From contig CALLJI010000007.1 in NCBI GenBank assembly GCA_938091475.1, positions 1 through 6,564 of the forward strand: 6,564 nucleotides of DNA. Direction: 5' to 3'. The position numbers were made by a program, and so were the translations under genes. Shown here piece after piece: positions 1 through 6,298 of this stretch. The notes under the pieces were generated by a model. The model was not told the origin of the DNA, did not search any database, and worked only from the letters and a program-made list of their open reading frames with translations. The stretch is from an uncultured Caldimicrobium sp. (GTDB lineage: Bacteria; Desulfobacterota; Thermodesulfobacteria; Thermodesulfobacteriales; Thermodesulfobacteriaceae). How positions within the stretch are numbered: the stretch's first letter is position 1; each line of letters begins with the position of its first letter.

Positions 1-408
1 ATTGATAGTGAAATCTCTTCTTAAAATGTCCTCTTTGAAAGTAGCCCTTTCCACCTTGGGTAAACTTGCAGGTTCTGGATAAATTTCTTTCCTTGCAGTC
101 ACCAAATCTATACTTAACCCCTCTTTTAGCTGAATCTTATAAGTAAGAAAAAGGGATTTAAAAAGAAGGGTAGCCTTAGTGGAAGCAAGAAGTGAGGATA
201 GGAGCTCTTCCCAATTCCCCTCTAAAACTAAATCCAGGTCTTTAGTAGCTCTCTTTAAAAGAACATCTCTAACAAGCCCACCTGCAAAATATAAAAATAA
301 TCCTTTCCCTTTGGCTAATTCTCTGGCTTTATGAAGAAACTCTAACCCTTCCTCAGGAAGCTTAAGCTGAGATAGAAAACTCTGCCAAGGAAAAGGAACA
401 ACTTTCAA
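1..408 (-). CDS. cca: CCA-adding enzyme / poly(A) polymerase family nucleotidyltransferase, N-terminal part (runs off window)
   Basis: This is the first 136 codons of a class II tRNA nucleotidyltransferase-type protein; the C-terminus lies beyond the window. Family enzymes add or repair the 3' CCA of tRNA in the cytoplasm. Visible motifs in order are GGLVRD at residues 43-48, the catalytic carboxylate pair D57/D59 in KDLDLVLEG, a third acidic position D101 in IDLVTARKE, and EDILRRDFTIN at 126-136, a hallmark of the family head domain. I chose the TTG start at 406-408. It overlaps the recombinase stop as TTGA and has GAGG 8 nt upstream (417-420), and an in-frame stop lies about nine codons further up. 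It is the last gene seen in the operon. The missing C-terminal tRNA-binding part means a poly(A) polymerase or a split CC-/A-adding enzyme cannot be excluded. Family confidence is high; exact activity is moderate. Confidence 0.88.
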   Translation of the reverse strand, partial: MKVVPFPWQSFLSQLKLPEEGLEFLHKARELAKGKGLFLYFAGGLVRDVLLKRATKDLDLVLEGNWEELLSSLLASTKATLLFKSLFLTYKIQLKEGLSIDLVTARKEIYPEPASLPKVERATFKEDILRRDFTIN

Positions 409-1298
409 GAAGAATTCCTCGGGTGTAATCTTTCATAACTTTCCATAAGTTTTTTAAAATCTAAATGGGTATAAATTTGGGTGGTAAGAAGACTTGAATG
501 ACCCAACATTAATTGAATGGCTCTGAGATCTGCCCCTCCCTCTAAGAGGTGCGTGGCAAAGGAGTGTCTAAGCACATGAGGAGAAATTTTAGAGGTATCA
601 ATCCCAGCCCTCAGAGCGTATTCCTTAATTATTTGCCAAAATCTTTGCCTACTCATAGGAGCACCACGCCTATTTAAAAAAAGATAATCCTTGCTTTTTT
701 TGGAAATAAAGAGGGGCCTAACCTTTTCTAAATAGGTCTCTAAAAATTCAAGGGCAATTTCTCCGATAGGCACAATCCTCTCCTTTTCCCCCTTCCCAAG
801 AACCCTCAATAAGCCTAAGTTTAAATTTAGATTTTCAAACCTTAAAGAAACTAATTCCGAAACTCTCAGGCCCGTCGCATAAAGAAGCTCAAGCATAGTT
901 CTATCTCGAAAACCCAGAGGATGATTAATATCAGGGGCTTTTAAAAGGACCTCTATTTCTTCAAGAGATAAAACCTTAGGCAATCTCAAAGGCAACTTCG
1001 GAGATTCTATTTGATGTATAAAAGAAAAGGAATAACCCCTTTCCTCGGACAAATAAAGAAAAAAATTTCTCAAACTTGAGAGGCGTCTTGCGATAGAAAA
1101 GGGGCTAAATTCTCTCTCTCTAAGGTTAGCAAGATATGCCTGAAAGATATTATAATTAACCTCCTTGAGGTCAATATTTAGCTCTTTTAAAAAATTTAGA
1201 AAATCTATCAAATCAGAAGCGTAAGCTTTTAATGTATTGGGAGAATAATTTTTAATAGAAAGTAAATAAGCTAAAAACTCCTCCAAAGGCTCAACCAT
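405..1298 (-). CDS. xerC: XerC/XerD-type tyrosine site-specific recombinase
   Basis: This is a full-length Xer-type recombinase (297 residues; E. coli XerC and XerD are about 298). Xer proteins resolve chromosome dimers at dif sites by strand exchange through a 3'-phosphotyrosine. Residues 1-90 form the SAM-like N-terminal DNA-binding domain and about 105-290 the catalytic domain. The catalytic set is complete: R145 (TGLRVSEL), K169 (GKGEKER), H241 and R244 (SPHVLRHSFATH), H267 (LGHSS) and the nucleophile Y276 (TTQIYTH). The tail THLDF...HPR resembles XerC more than XerD, so the symbol is tentative; many lineages carry a single Xer. The ATG follows the stop of the upstream gene after 1 nt and has no clear Shine-Dalgarno, which suggests translational coupling. 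It overlaps the following cca-type start by 4 nt. Its length, ending and operon context argue against a phage or integron integrase. No dif-like site was found in the window. Confidence 0.93.
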   Translation of the reverse strand: MVEPLEEFLAYLLSIKNYSPNTLKAYASDLIDFLNFLKELNIDLKEVNYNIFQAYLANLREREFSPFSIARRLSSLRNFFLYLSEERGYSFSFIHQIESPKLPLRLPKVLSLEEIEVLLKAPDINHPLGFRDRTMLELLYATGLRVSELVSLRFENLNLNLGLLRVLGKGEKERIVPIGEIALEFLETYLEKVRPLFISKKSKDYLFLNRRGAPMSRQRFWQIIKEYALRAGIDTSKISPHVLRHSFATHLLEGGADLRAIQLMLGHSSLLTTQIYTHLDFKKLMESYERLHPRNSS

Positions 1299-1299
1299 T

Positions 1300-1788
1300 C
1301 TAAAGTGCCAATTCTTTTAGGAGCTTTTCAACTTTATAAGAGAGAATTTCATCTTTTAAAGACAAGGAAAGGGACTTGAGCTTAGCTATCAATCCCTGTC
1401 TTTCCTGAAGATTATAATTAGAAAAATTCTCTTTAATTTTATCTAACGCCTTCAAAAGAAGCTCTTTTTCGTCTATATCTAAAAACAACAAAAGGTCCCT
1501 TGCTTCATCCGGTAGTCCAAACTTTTCATAAAATTCCAAAACTAATTTTTTAAACTCCCGTTTCCCCACAAGGTGATGTAATTTCTTAAGCCTTTCCTCT
1601 TTCTCTGTATCATTTTTAGAGGAAAAAAGTTTTTCTAATTCTTTCAGGTATTTATCCTTGATCTTTTTATCCTCTGTGGGGGAGGTTTTCTCCTCTTTCT
1701 CTCTTTTCTTTCTGAGCTTGGATAGCCCACTGGCATCTTTTAATTTGTCAATTTCTCTCCAAGAGCGTTTTTTTCTTTCCTCTGTCAT
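1300..1788 (-). CDS. Charged helical protein of unknown function (162 aa)
   Basis: I do not recognise this protein securely. It is 162 residues, very rich in Lys and Glu, with no Cys, no signal peptide and no membrane segment, so it is probably cytoplasmic. Residues 1-45 are strongly charged and likely disordered, with a possible conserved patch RSWREIDKLKDAS at 8-20. Residues 45-75 look like a charged helix or coiled coil. Residues 76-162 form several amphipathic helices, including GLPDEARDLLLFLDIDE (91-107), and look like a small helical-repeat (HEAT-like) fold. It has the best ribosome binding site of the operon: AGGAGGT at 1797-1803, 8 nt before the ATG, lying inside the last codons of the phosphatase gene. 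The gap to the phosphatase stop is 3 nt and the recombinase starts 1 nt after its own stop. Strong translation signals and conserved-looking architecture indicate a real gene. Its function cannot be read from the sequence. Confidence 0.85.
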   Translation of the reverse strand: MTEERKKRSWREIDKLKDASGLSKLRKKREKEEKTSPTEDKKIKDKYLKELEKLFSSKNDTEKEERLKKLHHLVGKREFKKLVLEFYEKFGLPDEARDLLLFLDIDEKELLLKALDKIKENFSNYNLQERQGLIAKLKSLSLSLKDEILSYKVEKLLKELAL

Positions 1789-1791
1789 ACC

Positions 1792-2472
1792 TTAAGACCT
1801 CCTACAATCGCTATGATATATTTTTTCTTCAGGCAATTCAACTGCGGATAGTTTTCCTCCATATACACAACCCGTATCAAGTCCGATGCGATCTTCTAAA
1901 ATCAAAACTTCTGGGAAGGGGGTATGCCCAAAGATAATCTTTTTGGAGAATTTTCCTTCATAAAAATAAAAGCTTTGTCTGATCCAAAGTAAATCTTCTT
2001 CTTCCTGTTGATTTAGAGATTTCTTTGGGTTAATACCTGCATGCACGAAAAAATAAGGTCCAATCTCCAAAAAGAGAGGAAGTTCTTTAATAAAGGTTAT
2101 ATGTTCAGAAGGAATTTTTAGACCCCCTTCTTCTAAATAATTTTTCAAAGTCTCATAACCTCCATTATAAAGAAAAATCTCTATATCCTCTCCCAAGAGA
2201 TATCTTTCAAAGAGCCATTCGTGATTTCCTTTCAATGGGACTACCTTTTCTGGATAAATCTTCTTAAGCTCTATAAGAAGTTCAAGGACTTTTCTTGAAT
2301 TAGGTCCTCTATCTATATAGTCTCCCAAGAAAACCAAATAATCTCTTCCCCATTCAATAGGAAGCTTTTCTAATAGGGTCTTCAAGGCAAAATAACACCC
2401 GTGAATATCGCCAATAGCAAAAATTTTAGTCCCAGAAGCGGGCTCTTCTTTCGTCAAGCCTTTTAAGACCAT
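1792..2472 (-). CDS. PPP-family metallophosphatase (Ser/Thr protein phosphatase or symmetrical Ap4A hydrolase-like)
   Basis: This is a cytoplasmic calcineurin-like phosphoesterase of the PPP family with a dinuclear metal site. The full signature is present: GDIHG (D22, H24), GDYIDRG (D51, D54, R55), GNHE (N83, H84), a metal histidine in FVHAG (H144) and GHTPF (H183). The C-terminal LDTGCVYGGKLSAVELP (from residue 198) is typical of bacterial PrpA/ApaH-like members. At 226 residues it matches small bacterial protein phosphatases and is shorter than E. coli ApaH (about 280). Whether it acts on phosphoproteins or on dinucleoside polyphosphates cannot be decided. The start is uncertain. The ATG at 2470-2472 overlaps the upstream radical SAM gene by 47 nt and places about 20 residues before GDIHG. 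The only other usual in-frame start is TTG at 2455-2457, and an in-frame stop lies six codons above the ATG. The next gene uses a Shine-Dalgarno within this gene's end. Confidence 0.92.
   Translation of the reverse strand: MVLKGLTKEEPASGTKIFAIGDIHGCYFALKTLLEKLPIEWGRDYLVFLGDYIDRGPNSRKVLELLIELKKIYPEKVVPLKGNHEWLFERYLLGEDIEIFLYNGGYETLKNYLEEGGLKIPSEHITFIKELPLFLEIGPYFFVHAGINPKKSLNQQEEEDLLWIRQSFYFYEGKFSKKIIFGHTPFPEVLILEDRIGLDTGCVYGGKLSAVELPEEKIYHSDCRRS
1797..1803 (-). promoter_or_regulatory. Strong Shine-Dalgarno inside the phosphatase C-terminus
   Basis: The minus strand reads AGGAGGT, 8 nt before the ATG of the 162-residue protein. The same bases encode the terminal Arg-Arg-Ser of the phosphatase, so the end of that protein overlaps this site. 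It fixes the start of the downstream gene. Confidence 0.8.
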
Positions 2473-3349
2473 ATTTTTGAGCCAATCCTAAGGCTTTATT
2501 CCATTCCTCTTTAGTAATCTTTCTATCTAATGGAGGATATTTCCAAGCATCTCCACAGGGCCTATACTGATCCATTAAATTAAAGTAAGTATTAGGAGAA
2601 ATTTCTTCTGCCACAAACTTAATTACTTCCTCTGTTTGGGCAAGATTTTCAGGAAGCACTAAATGCCGTATAATTAATCCCCTTTTTGCTATTCCATTTT
2701 CTATGACCAGATCCCCCACCTGTCTGTGCATCTCTATAACAGCCTCTTTTACCACTTTTGAGTAGTTTTTTATTTTAGAAAGTTTTAGAGCTACCTTGTC
2801 ATCCATATATTTTATATCAGGCATATATATATCTATAATACCATCTAATAACTTTAGAGTTTCAACTGCTTCATAGCCTCCACAATTGTAAACAATGGGT
2901 AATACTAACCCCTTCTCTGCTGCTATCTTTATAGCCTCAACTATAAAGGGTATCTGGTGAGTAGGGGTAACTAAATTAATATTGTGACATCCCCAGACCT
3001 GTAAAATAAGCATAATTTTGGCAAGATTTTCTACTGTAATTTCATCTCCCTCTCCTAAGTGACTGATCTCCCAGTTTTGGCAATAAACACAAGCCATATT
3101 GCAATAAGTAAAAAAAATAGCTCCAGAGCCAGAGGTGCCAACAAGGGGTGCCTCTTCCCCAAAATGAGGCCCATAACTTGCAACTATAGGTTTATTGCCA
3201 ACTCTGCAAAATCCCTTTTCTCCTGCAAGTCTGTCTACCTCACATTTGTGAGGGCAAAGCCTGCAAGGACTAAGGAGAGCATAAAGAGCCTCTAATCTTC
3301 TATTCAATTCTCCACTTTCTAATAGCTCCAAATAGGAAGGATATTTCAT
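2426..3349 (-). CDS. Radical SAM protein of the PflX / COG1313 type (pyruvate formate-lyase activase homologue)
   Basis: This 307-residue radical SAM protein resembles the COG1313 group of pyruvate formate-lyase-activating-enzyme homologues, whose substrate is not generally established. The SAM-binding [4Fe-4S] motif CX3CX2C is C83-C87-C90 (TYCNMACVYCQNW). Upstream lies a second cysteine set, C29, C32, C36 and C48 (CRLCPHKC...GFC), which could bind another cluster. The segment VASYGPHFGEEAPLVG at 56-71 is characteristic of the group, as is the late LMDQYRP at 258-264. A glycyl-radical activase would normally sit beside its glycyl-radical enzyme, and none is present here. The ATG overlaps the stop of the Fe-S protein gene as ATGA, which indicates translational coupling and possible joint function. 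At its 3' end it overlaps the phosphatase gene by 47 nt. The family is clear; the biochemical role is unknown. I considered AmmeMemoRadiSam AmrS, but the N-terminal cysteine block fits COG1313 better. Confidence 0.9.
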   Translation of the reverse strand: MKYPSYLELLESGELNRRLEALYALLSPCRLCPHKCEVDRLAGEKGFCRVGNKPIVASYGPHFGEEAPLVGTSGSGAIFFTYCNMACVYCQNWEISHLGEGDEITVENLAKIMLILQVWGCHNINLVTPTHQIPFIVEAIKIAAEKGLVLPIVYNCGGYEAVETLKLLDGIIDIYMPDIKYMDDKVALKLSKIKNYSKVVKEAVIEMHRQVGDLVIENGIAKRGLIIRHLVLPENLAQTEEVIKFVAEEISPNTYFNLMDQYRPCGDAWKYPPLDRKITKEEWNKALGLAQKYGLKRLDERRARFWD

Positions 3350-4356
3350 TTAATAAATTCCATCCAATGTTTAATTTGAGGTGGTCTCTTTAAGAGAAAA
3401 CTAAAATTTAAATAACATCCAGTACAAGCAGTGGCTATAGTGTCCTTTCCTATAAGCTCTCTTTTCCAATGTGAACTGTATTTCTCTTGGAAACCCCTAA
3501 TCCAGAGAGTCGCTTTAGCAGAACCACAACAAAAATCTCTAAGGTCTATTATATTTTTTAAATATTTTTCCTGAGAAGTCAAGGGGTCTTTTAAATGGCA
3601 AGGAAAATGATAAAGAATCTTGGATTTATTTTCTAACTTAAAGGTATAATGTATTTTTTCTATGATGAATTCTGTAAAAAAATAGGTTCTCTCAGAAAGT
3701 TCTTTAAAATCCTTTTCTTTATCAGTATTTTCAAACAATTTTGGATATACCTTTTTTAAAACCCAGAAACAAGTTGCACAAAAGGTTATGACAGGTTTTT
3801 TTTCCGAAAAGATTCTGAGTTTATTGAGGGCACATTTCTTTAGATTATGTATGGCTCTCAAGCTTAAATAGAGAATTCCACAACAGTCTTGTTCCATAGA
3901 AATTTGAGGATGAAGCTTGGTTTGCGAGAATGTTTTTAAAAACTTATGGAGGGATTCTGGATAGAGATGTTTAAGGCCACAGGAAAGATAGATATAATAA
4001 TCTCCTTGAGTTCTTGTAAATGGTAAAATTTCTTTTACCTCCCACTTTTTAAAAATTCTGCTACCCTGGGGTAGTAAACTCAAAAGAGACAGAGAATCCT
4101 TAAGATAGGGCAAGGATATCCCTTTCTCAGAAAATAGTTTATCCCAATAAAACTCAGGAAAACTCAATTTATGAGGACAAATACTTCTACATCTTTCGCA
4201 GTAAAGGCAAAATTCGTAGCTTTGACTTGCTAAATCTTTAGAGAAAAGGAAATTTCTACCTCTTGGGGAGTAACTTTCTTTTAAAAAGAATTGATAGCTT
4301 GGGCAGGAAGGAAGACACTTACCACATCTAACACAATTCTCAGGGCCCTTTTTCAT
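3346..4356 (-). CDS. Two-[4Fe-4S], two-CCG-domain Fe-S oxidoreductase subunit (GlcF/HdrD/LutA-like)
   Basis: This is an electron-transfer protein of the GlcF/HdrD/LutA type, probably cytoplasmic or membrane-associated through a partner. Residues 8-18 (CVRCGKCLPSC; C8, C11, C14, C18) and 50-60 (C50, C53, C56, C60) form two ferredoxin-like CX2CX2CX3C clusters. Two CCG domains follow. The first has C126, C158-C159-G160 and C193/C196; the second has C253 (FPCH), C276-C277-G278 and C311/C314 (ACTGC). These cysteines can bind a heterodisulfide-reductase-type cluster. At 336 residues it is shorter than typical GlcF (about 400). No FAD subunit (GlcD), LutB or LutC is encoded nearby, so its partner is unknown. 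I chose the ATG at 4354-4356, which overlaps the HD gene by 17 nt. A TTG at 4378-4380 would add eight residues but has a poorly spaced ribosome site. Its stop overlaps the radical SAM start as ATGA. Confidence 0.87.
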   Translation of the reverse strand: MKKGPENCVRCGKCLPSCPSYQFFLKESYSPRGRNFLFSKDLASQSYEFCLYCERCRSICPHKLSFPEFYWDKLFSEKGISLPYLKDSLSLLSLLPQGSRIFKKWEVKEILPFTRTQGDYYIYLSCGLKHLYPESLHKFLKTFSQTKLHPQISMEQDCCGILYLSLRAIHNLKKCALNKLRIFSEKKPVITFCATCFWVLKKVYPKLFENTDKEKDFKELSERTYFFTEFIIEKIHYTFKLENKSKILYHFPCHLKDPLTSQEKYLKNIIDLRDFCCGSAKATLWIRGFQEKYSSHWKRELIGKDTIATACTGCYLNFSFLLKRPPQIKHWMEFIK

Positions 4357-4924
4357 TTTTTTCTCTGAGTAGCCTCTCAAACCACCAAGAACACCATTCT
4401 ATCTCTAAAATAGCTTCAGCCAAGTCTTTGGCTTCTTTAAGTTGTAACCTGCCTTTGGCATAATTTATCCAGCGCTCGGCAAAGGGATTGTTAAGATCCT
4501 TCTGCTCCTTTAATTGTACAATAAGATCCAGAGTATCTGCATCATGTACTATTTTTGCTTCAAGAGTTTCATTTTTTCTATACTCTTCAAATAAGATAAG
4601 CACTTCTTCTCCAAAGGGAAGGCTTGAGAAAGCCTCTGTTAAGGCTTTTTTTTCATCAGCCTGGTTATAAAGCTTATTTACTGCATTAAAATCGCCTGTG
4701 CGTGCTTCGGTAAAATCGTGCAACAGAGCCATTTTTAAAGCCTTTAATTCGTCAACTTTTTGAGGAAGGATTTTGCAAAGGATTAGCGTTGCAAAAATTA
4801 CTCCAAAGGAATGAGCAGCAACATTTTCTCCTCCCGTCCCTAAATAACTATAGCCTGTTCTCTCTACTCGTTTTAGAAGGGAAGCCTCAAAAAGAATCTT
4901 AGCTAAACTATGTTTTAGAGACAT
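4340..4924 (-). CDS. HD-domain phosphohydrolase (YfbR / COG1896-like)
   Basis: This is a 194-residue HD-domain metal-dependent phosphohydrolase. The closest known type is E. coli YfbR (199 residues), a dNMP 5'-nucleotidase, but substrate identity is not shown here. Metal and catalytic positions seen are H38 (NVAAHSFGV), H69-D70 (LLHDFTEARTGD), E73 and D78 of the same block, and the later acidic pair D128/D130 (VHDADTLD), of which D130 is the likely ligand. The block HDFTEARTGDFNAVNKLYN strongly resembles the YfbR helix. The usual VAEHS motif reads VAAHS here. No signal peptide or membrane span is visible. The ATG lies within the last codons of speB (17-nt overlap) and no Shine-Dalgarno is evident, which suggests coupling to speB. 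The 3' end overlaps the Fe-S protein gene. The family is solid; a nucleotide-metabolism role is inferred. Confidence 0.88.
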   Translation of the reverse strand: MSLKHSLAKILFEASLLKRVERTGYSYLGTGGENVAAHSFGVIFATLILCKILPQKVDELKALKMALLHDFTEARTGDFNAVNKLYNQADEKKALTEAFSSLPFGEEVLILFEEYRKNETLEAKIVHDADTLDLIVQLKEQKDLNNPFAERWINYAKGRLQLKEAKDLAEAILEIEWCSWWFERLLREKNEKGP

Positions 4925-5777
4925 ATTGAGCTTGAGCTAAATAGGAAGTAAATTTTAAAATAATTTTTGCTGCCAAAAATTCAGTAAAAGGATTCCCAGG
5001 AAGAGGCCTTGTTTCCACAAGATCCATCCCCACAACTCTTGCCTTGGCCACCCTTTTTAAAATCTCCATAAGTTCATACCAACTTAAGCCTCCAGGCTCA
5101 GGTGTGCCAACACCCGGAGCTATCCCTGGATCAAGCACATCCATATCAAGAGTAAGATAAATATTTCCATTCTCTAAAAAGTCTTCTATCTTTTTCAAAA
5201 AGGATTCAAAAGATTTTTTTAATTCATAGGCAAAAATTACTGAGAGACCTCTTTCTTGTATCTCTAAATATTCCTCTTCTGAGAGGGCTCTTACACCTAC
5301 ACTCAAAAAGTCAATCCCCTCCTGATAAACATATCTCATTACTGTGGCATGATTAATGGCGCTCTCCAAATAGGTCTTTCTGAAATCTGCATGGGCATCA
5401 AGATGAAGTACTTTGAGAGGTGCCCACTTTTCTTTAAGTGCACTCAAAATACCTATGGTAATGGTATGTTCTCCACCTATAAATATAGGAAAAAAATCTT
5501 TCTTTAATACCTCTCTGGTTTGGCTTTTAATTTTTTCAAGGGCTAATTTTACATCTAAGGGATATTCTTCTAAGGGGTAGGTATAAAACCCTATTACTTG
5601 ATGAGCGCTTAAGGCTGTCTCCTCATCAAAAAACTCTAAGTTAGGACTGACCTTTAGAATTTCTAAAGGAGCTTCTTTGGTACCTTTAAGCCAAGTAGTA
5701 GTTGATTCAAAGGGAATGGGGACAAGGGCTACCTTTGCCTGGGGATGATCGGGTAGCCCCAAAAAATTAAGCTTCAT
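4908..5777 (-). CDS. speB: Agmatinase / ureohydrolase (SpeB; possibly N1-aminopropylagmatine ureohydrolase)
   Basis: This is a complete 289-residue ureohydrolase of the arginase/agmatinase family. It hydrolyses agmatine to putrescine and urea or, in some thermophiles, N1-aminopropylagmatine to spermidine and urea. The binuclear Mn site is intact: H104 (GGEHT), D127, H129 and D131 (LDAHADFR), and D211 and D213 (LDMDVLDPGIAPGVGTPEPGG). The substrate-side NHATVMR (142-148) and the C-terminal GMDLVETRP (250-258) also match agmatinases better than arginases. The ATG at 5775-5777 follows the speD stop after 2 nt. No strong Shine-Dalgarno is seen, so it is probably coupled to speD. Pairing with speD points to polyamine synthesis. 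The choice between agmatine and aminopropylagmatine as substrate cannot be made from sequence alone. Confidence 0.95.
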   Translation of the reverse strand: MKLNFLGLPDHPQAKVALVPIPFESTTTWLKGTKEAPLEILKVSPNLEFFDEETALSAHQVIGFYTYPLEEYPLDVKLALEKIKSQTREVLKKDFFPIFIGGEHTITIGILSALKEKWAPLKVLHLDAHADFRKTYLESAINHATVMRYVYQEGIDFLSVGVRALSEEEYLEIQERGLSVIFAYELKKSFESFLKKIEDFLENGNIYLTLDMDVLDPGIAPGVGTPEPGGLSWYELMEILKRVAKARVVGMDLVETRPLPGNPFTEFLAAKIILKFTSYLAQAQYVSKT

Positions 5778-5779
5778 CT

Positions 5780-6226
5780 TTAAAGAAGAATATTTTTCCT
5801 CTCTACTCGCATAAAGTTCTCTACAGCTCTTATAGAACGAGGAAACTCAAGCCCTCTGTCAAGAAGTCTTATTTCGCTCTTTTTTATTTCAAACATCTCG
5901 GTAATGTCTTGAATAGCTTTATCTACATCAAAGGGTTTGCAGGAAAAAATGTCCACACTTAAATAAAGCTTCTCAGGAAAAGTGTGAATACTTATATGAC
6001 TTTCTGCAATAATCACAAAACCAGAAAGTCCCCAATCTTCTGGAGTAGGAGCATAATATTTGAATACATAGGGAGGCATAATTTTTGTCATCTCAATATC
6101 TTCAGGATATTTGTTAAGAAAATTATAAATAAAATCTAAATCCATAAGTTTTTCTCTATTAGCCCCATAACCATCTAAAATAAGATGTTGTCCAAAGCCA
6201 TACTCCATTCCTTCAAATTTTTTCAT
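5780..6226 (-). CDS. speD: S-adenosylmethionine decarboxylase proenzyme (prokaryotic, pyruvoyl-dependent)
   Basis: SpeD makes decarboxylated SAM, the aminopropyl donor for spermidine. The proenzyme self-cleaves at the Glu-Ser bond to give a small beta chain and an alpha chain with an N-terminal pyruvoyl group. Numbering from the chosen ATG gives 148 residues. The cleavage site is E75-S76 in ESHISIHTFPE, with H81 (processing) and C96 (proton donor) at the same spacing as S63, H68 and C83 of Thermotoga maritima SpeD. The N-terminal GFGQHLILDGYG is the usual start of the fold. I chose the ATG at 6224-6226 rather than a TTG at 6329-6331. The ATG has a G-rich ribosome site (6232-6240), and a promoter lies inside the longer reading frame, whose extra 35 residues match nothing typical. 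It is the first gene of the putative operon and lies 2 nt before speB. Confidence 0.95.
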   Translation of the reverse strand: MKKFEGMEYGFGQHLILDGYGANREKLMDLDFIYNFLNKYPEDIEMTKIMPPYVFKYYAPTPEDWGLSGFVIIAESHISIHTFPEKLYLSVDIFSCKPFDVDKAIQDITEMFEIKKSEIRLLDRGLEFPRSIRAVENFMRVERKNILL

Positions 6227-6231
6227 TTTTT

Positions 6232-6240
6232 CCCACCCCC
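6232..6240 (-). promoter_or_regulatory. G-rich ribosome binding site deciding the speD start
   Basis: The minus strand reads GGGGGTGGG, ending 5 nt before the ATG at 6224-6226. It can pair with the anti-Shine-Dalgarno using G-U wobble. Bases 6232-6237 (GGTGGG) are complementary to CCCATC at 6261-6266 just upstream, so this site may be partly sequestered in the leader RNA. Confidence 0.55.
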
Positions 6241-6270
6241 ACTTTAAATTATCCCCTAAAGATGGGCTAT

Positions 6271-6298
6271 AAAATATATCATATTTTTTATTTGTCAA
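6271..6298 (-). promoter_or_regulatory. Sigma-70-like promoter for the speD operon
   Basis: The minus strand carries a perfect -35 hexamer TTGACA (6293-6298), a 16-nt A/T-rich spacer and a -10 candidate TATTTT (6271-6276); TATATT two bases upstream is an alternative. Predicted transcription starts at about 6263-6268, leaving a leader of about 35-45 nt before the speD ATG. Its position after the transposase tail and before the first tightly packed gene fits the operon promoter. No experimental evidence is available. Confidence 0.6.

Noticed and set aside
405..1298. Reading the tyrosine recombinase as a phage or integron integrase
   Set aside because: Its length, N-terminal domain and HPR ending fit Xer proteins, and it sits in a housekeeping operon with no att-like repeats or phage genes.
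3059..3295. Plus-strand open frame of 78 codons inside the radical SAM gene
   Set aside because: It is antisense to the strongly conserved cysteine region of a clear gene, has no ribosome site or recognisable protein features, and is best explained as a shadow frame.
4357..4380. Eight-residue extension of the Fe-S protein from a TTG
   Set aside because: The ATG at 4354-4356 sits close before the first cysteine cluster, and the TTG has only a G-rich stretch directly abutting it, too close for a ribosome site.
4488..4670. Plus-strand open frame of 60 codons inside the HD-domain gene
   Set aside because: It is antisense to a clear gene and its composition mirrors the complementary coding strand; no support for translation.
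6051..6080. Possible dif-like palindromic stretch near GCATAATATT
   Set aside because: It lies within the speD coding sequence and lacks the second arm of a Xer binding site.
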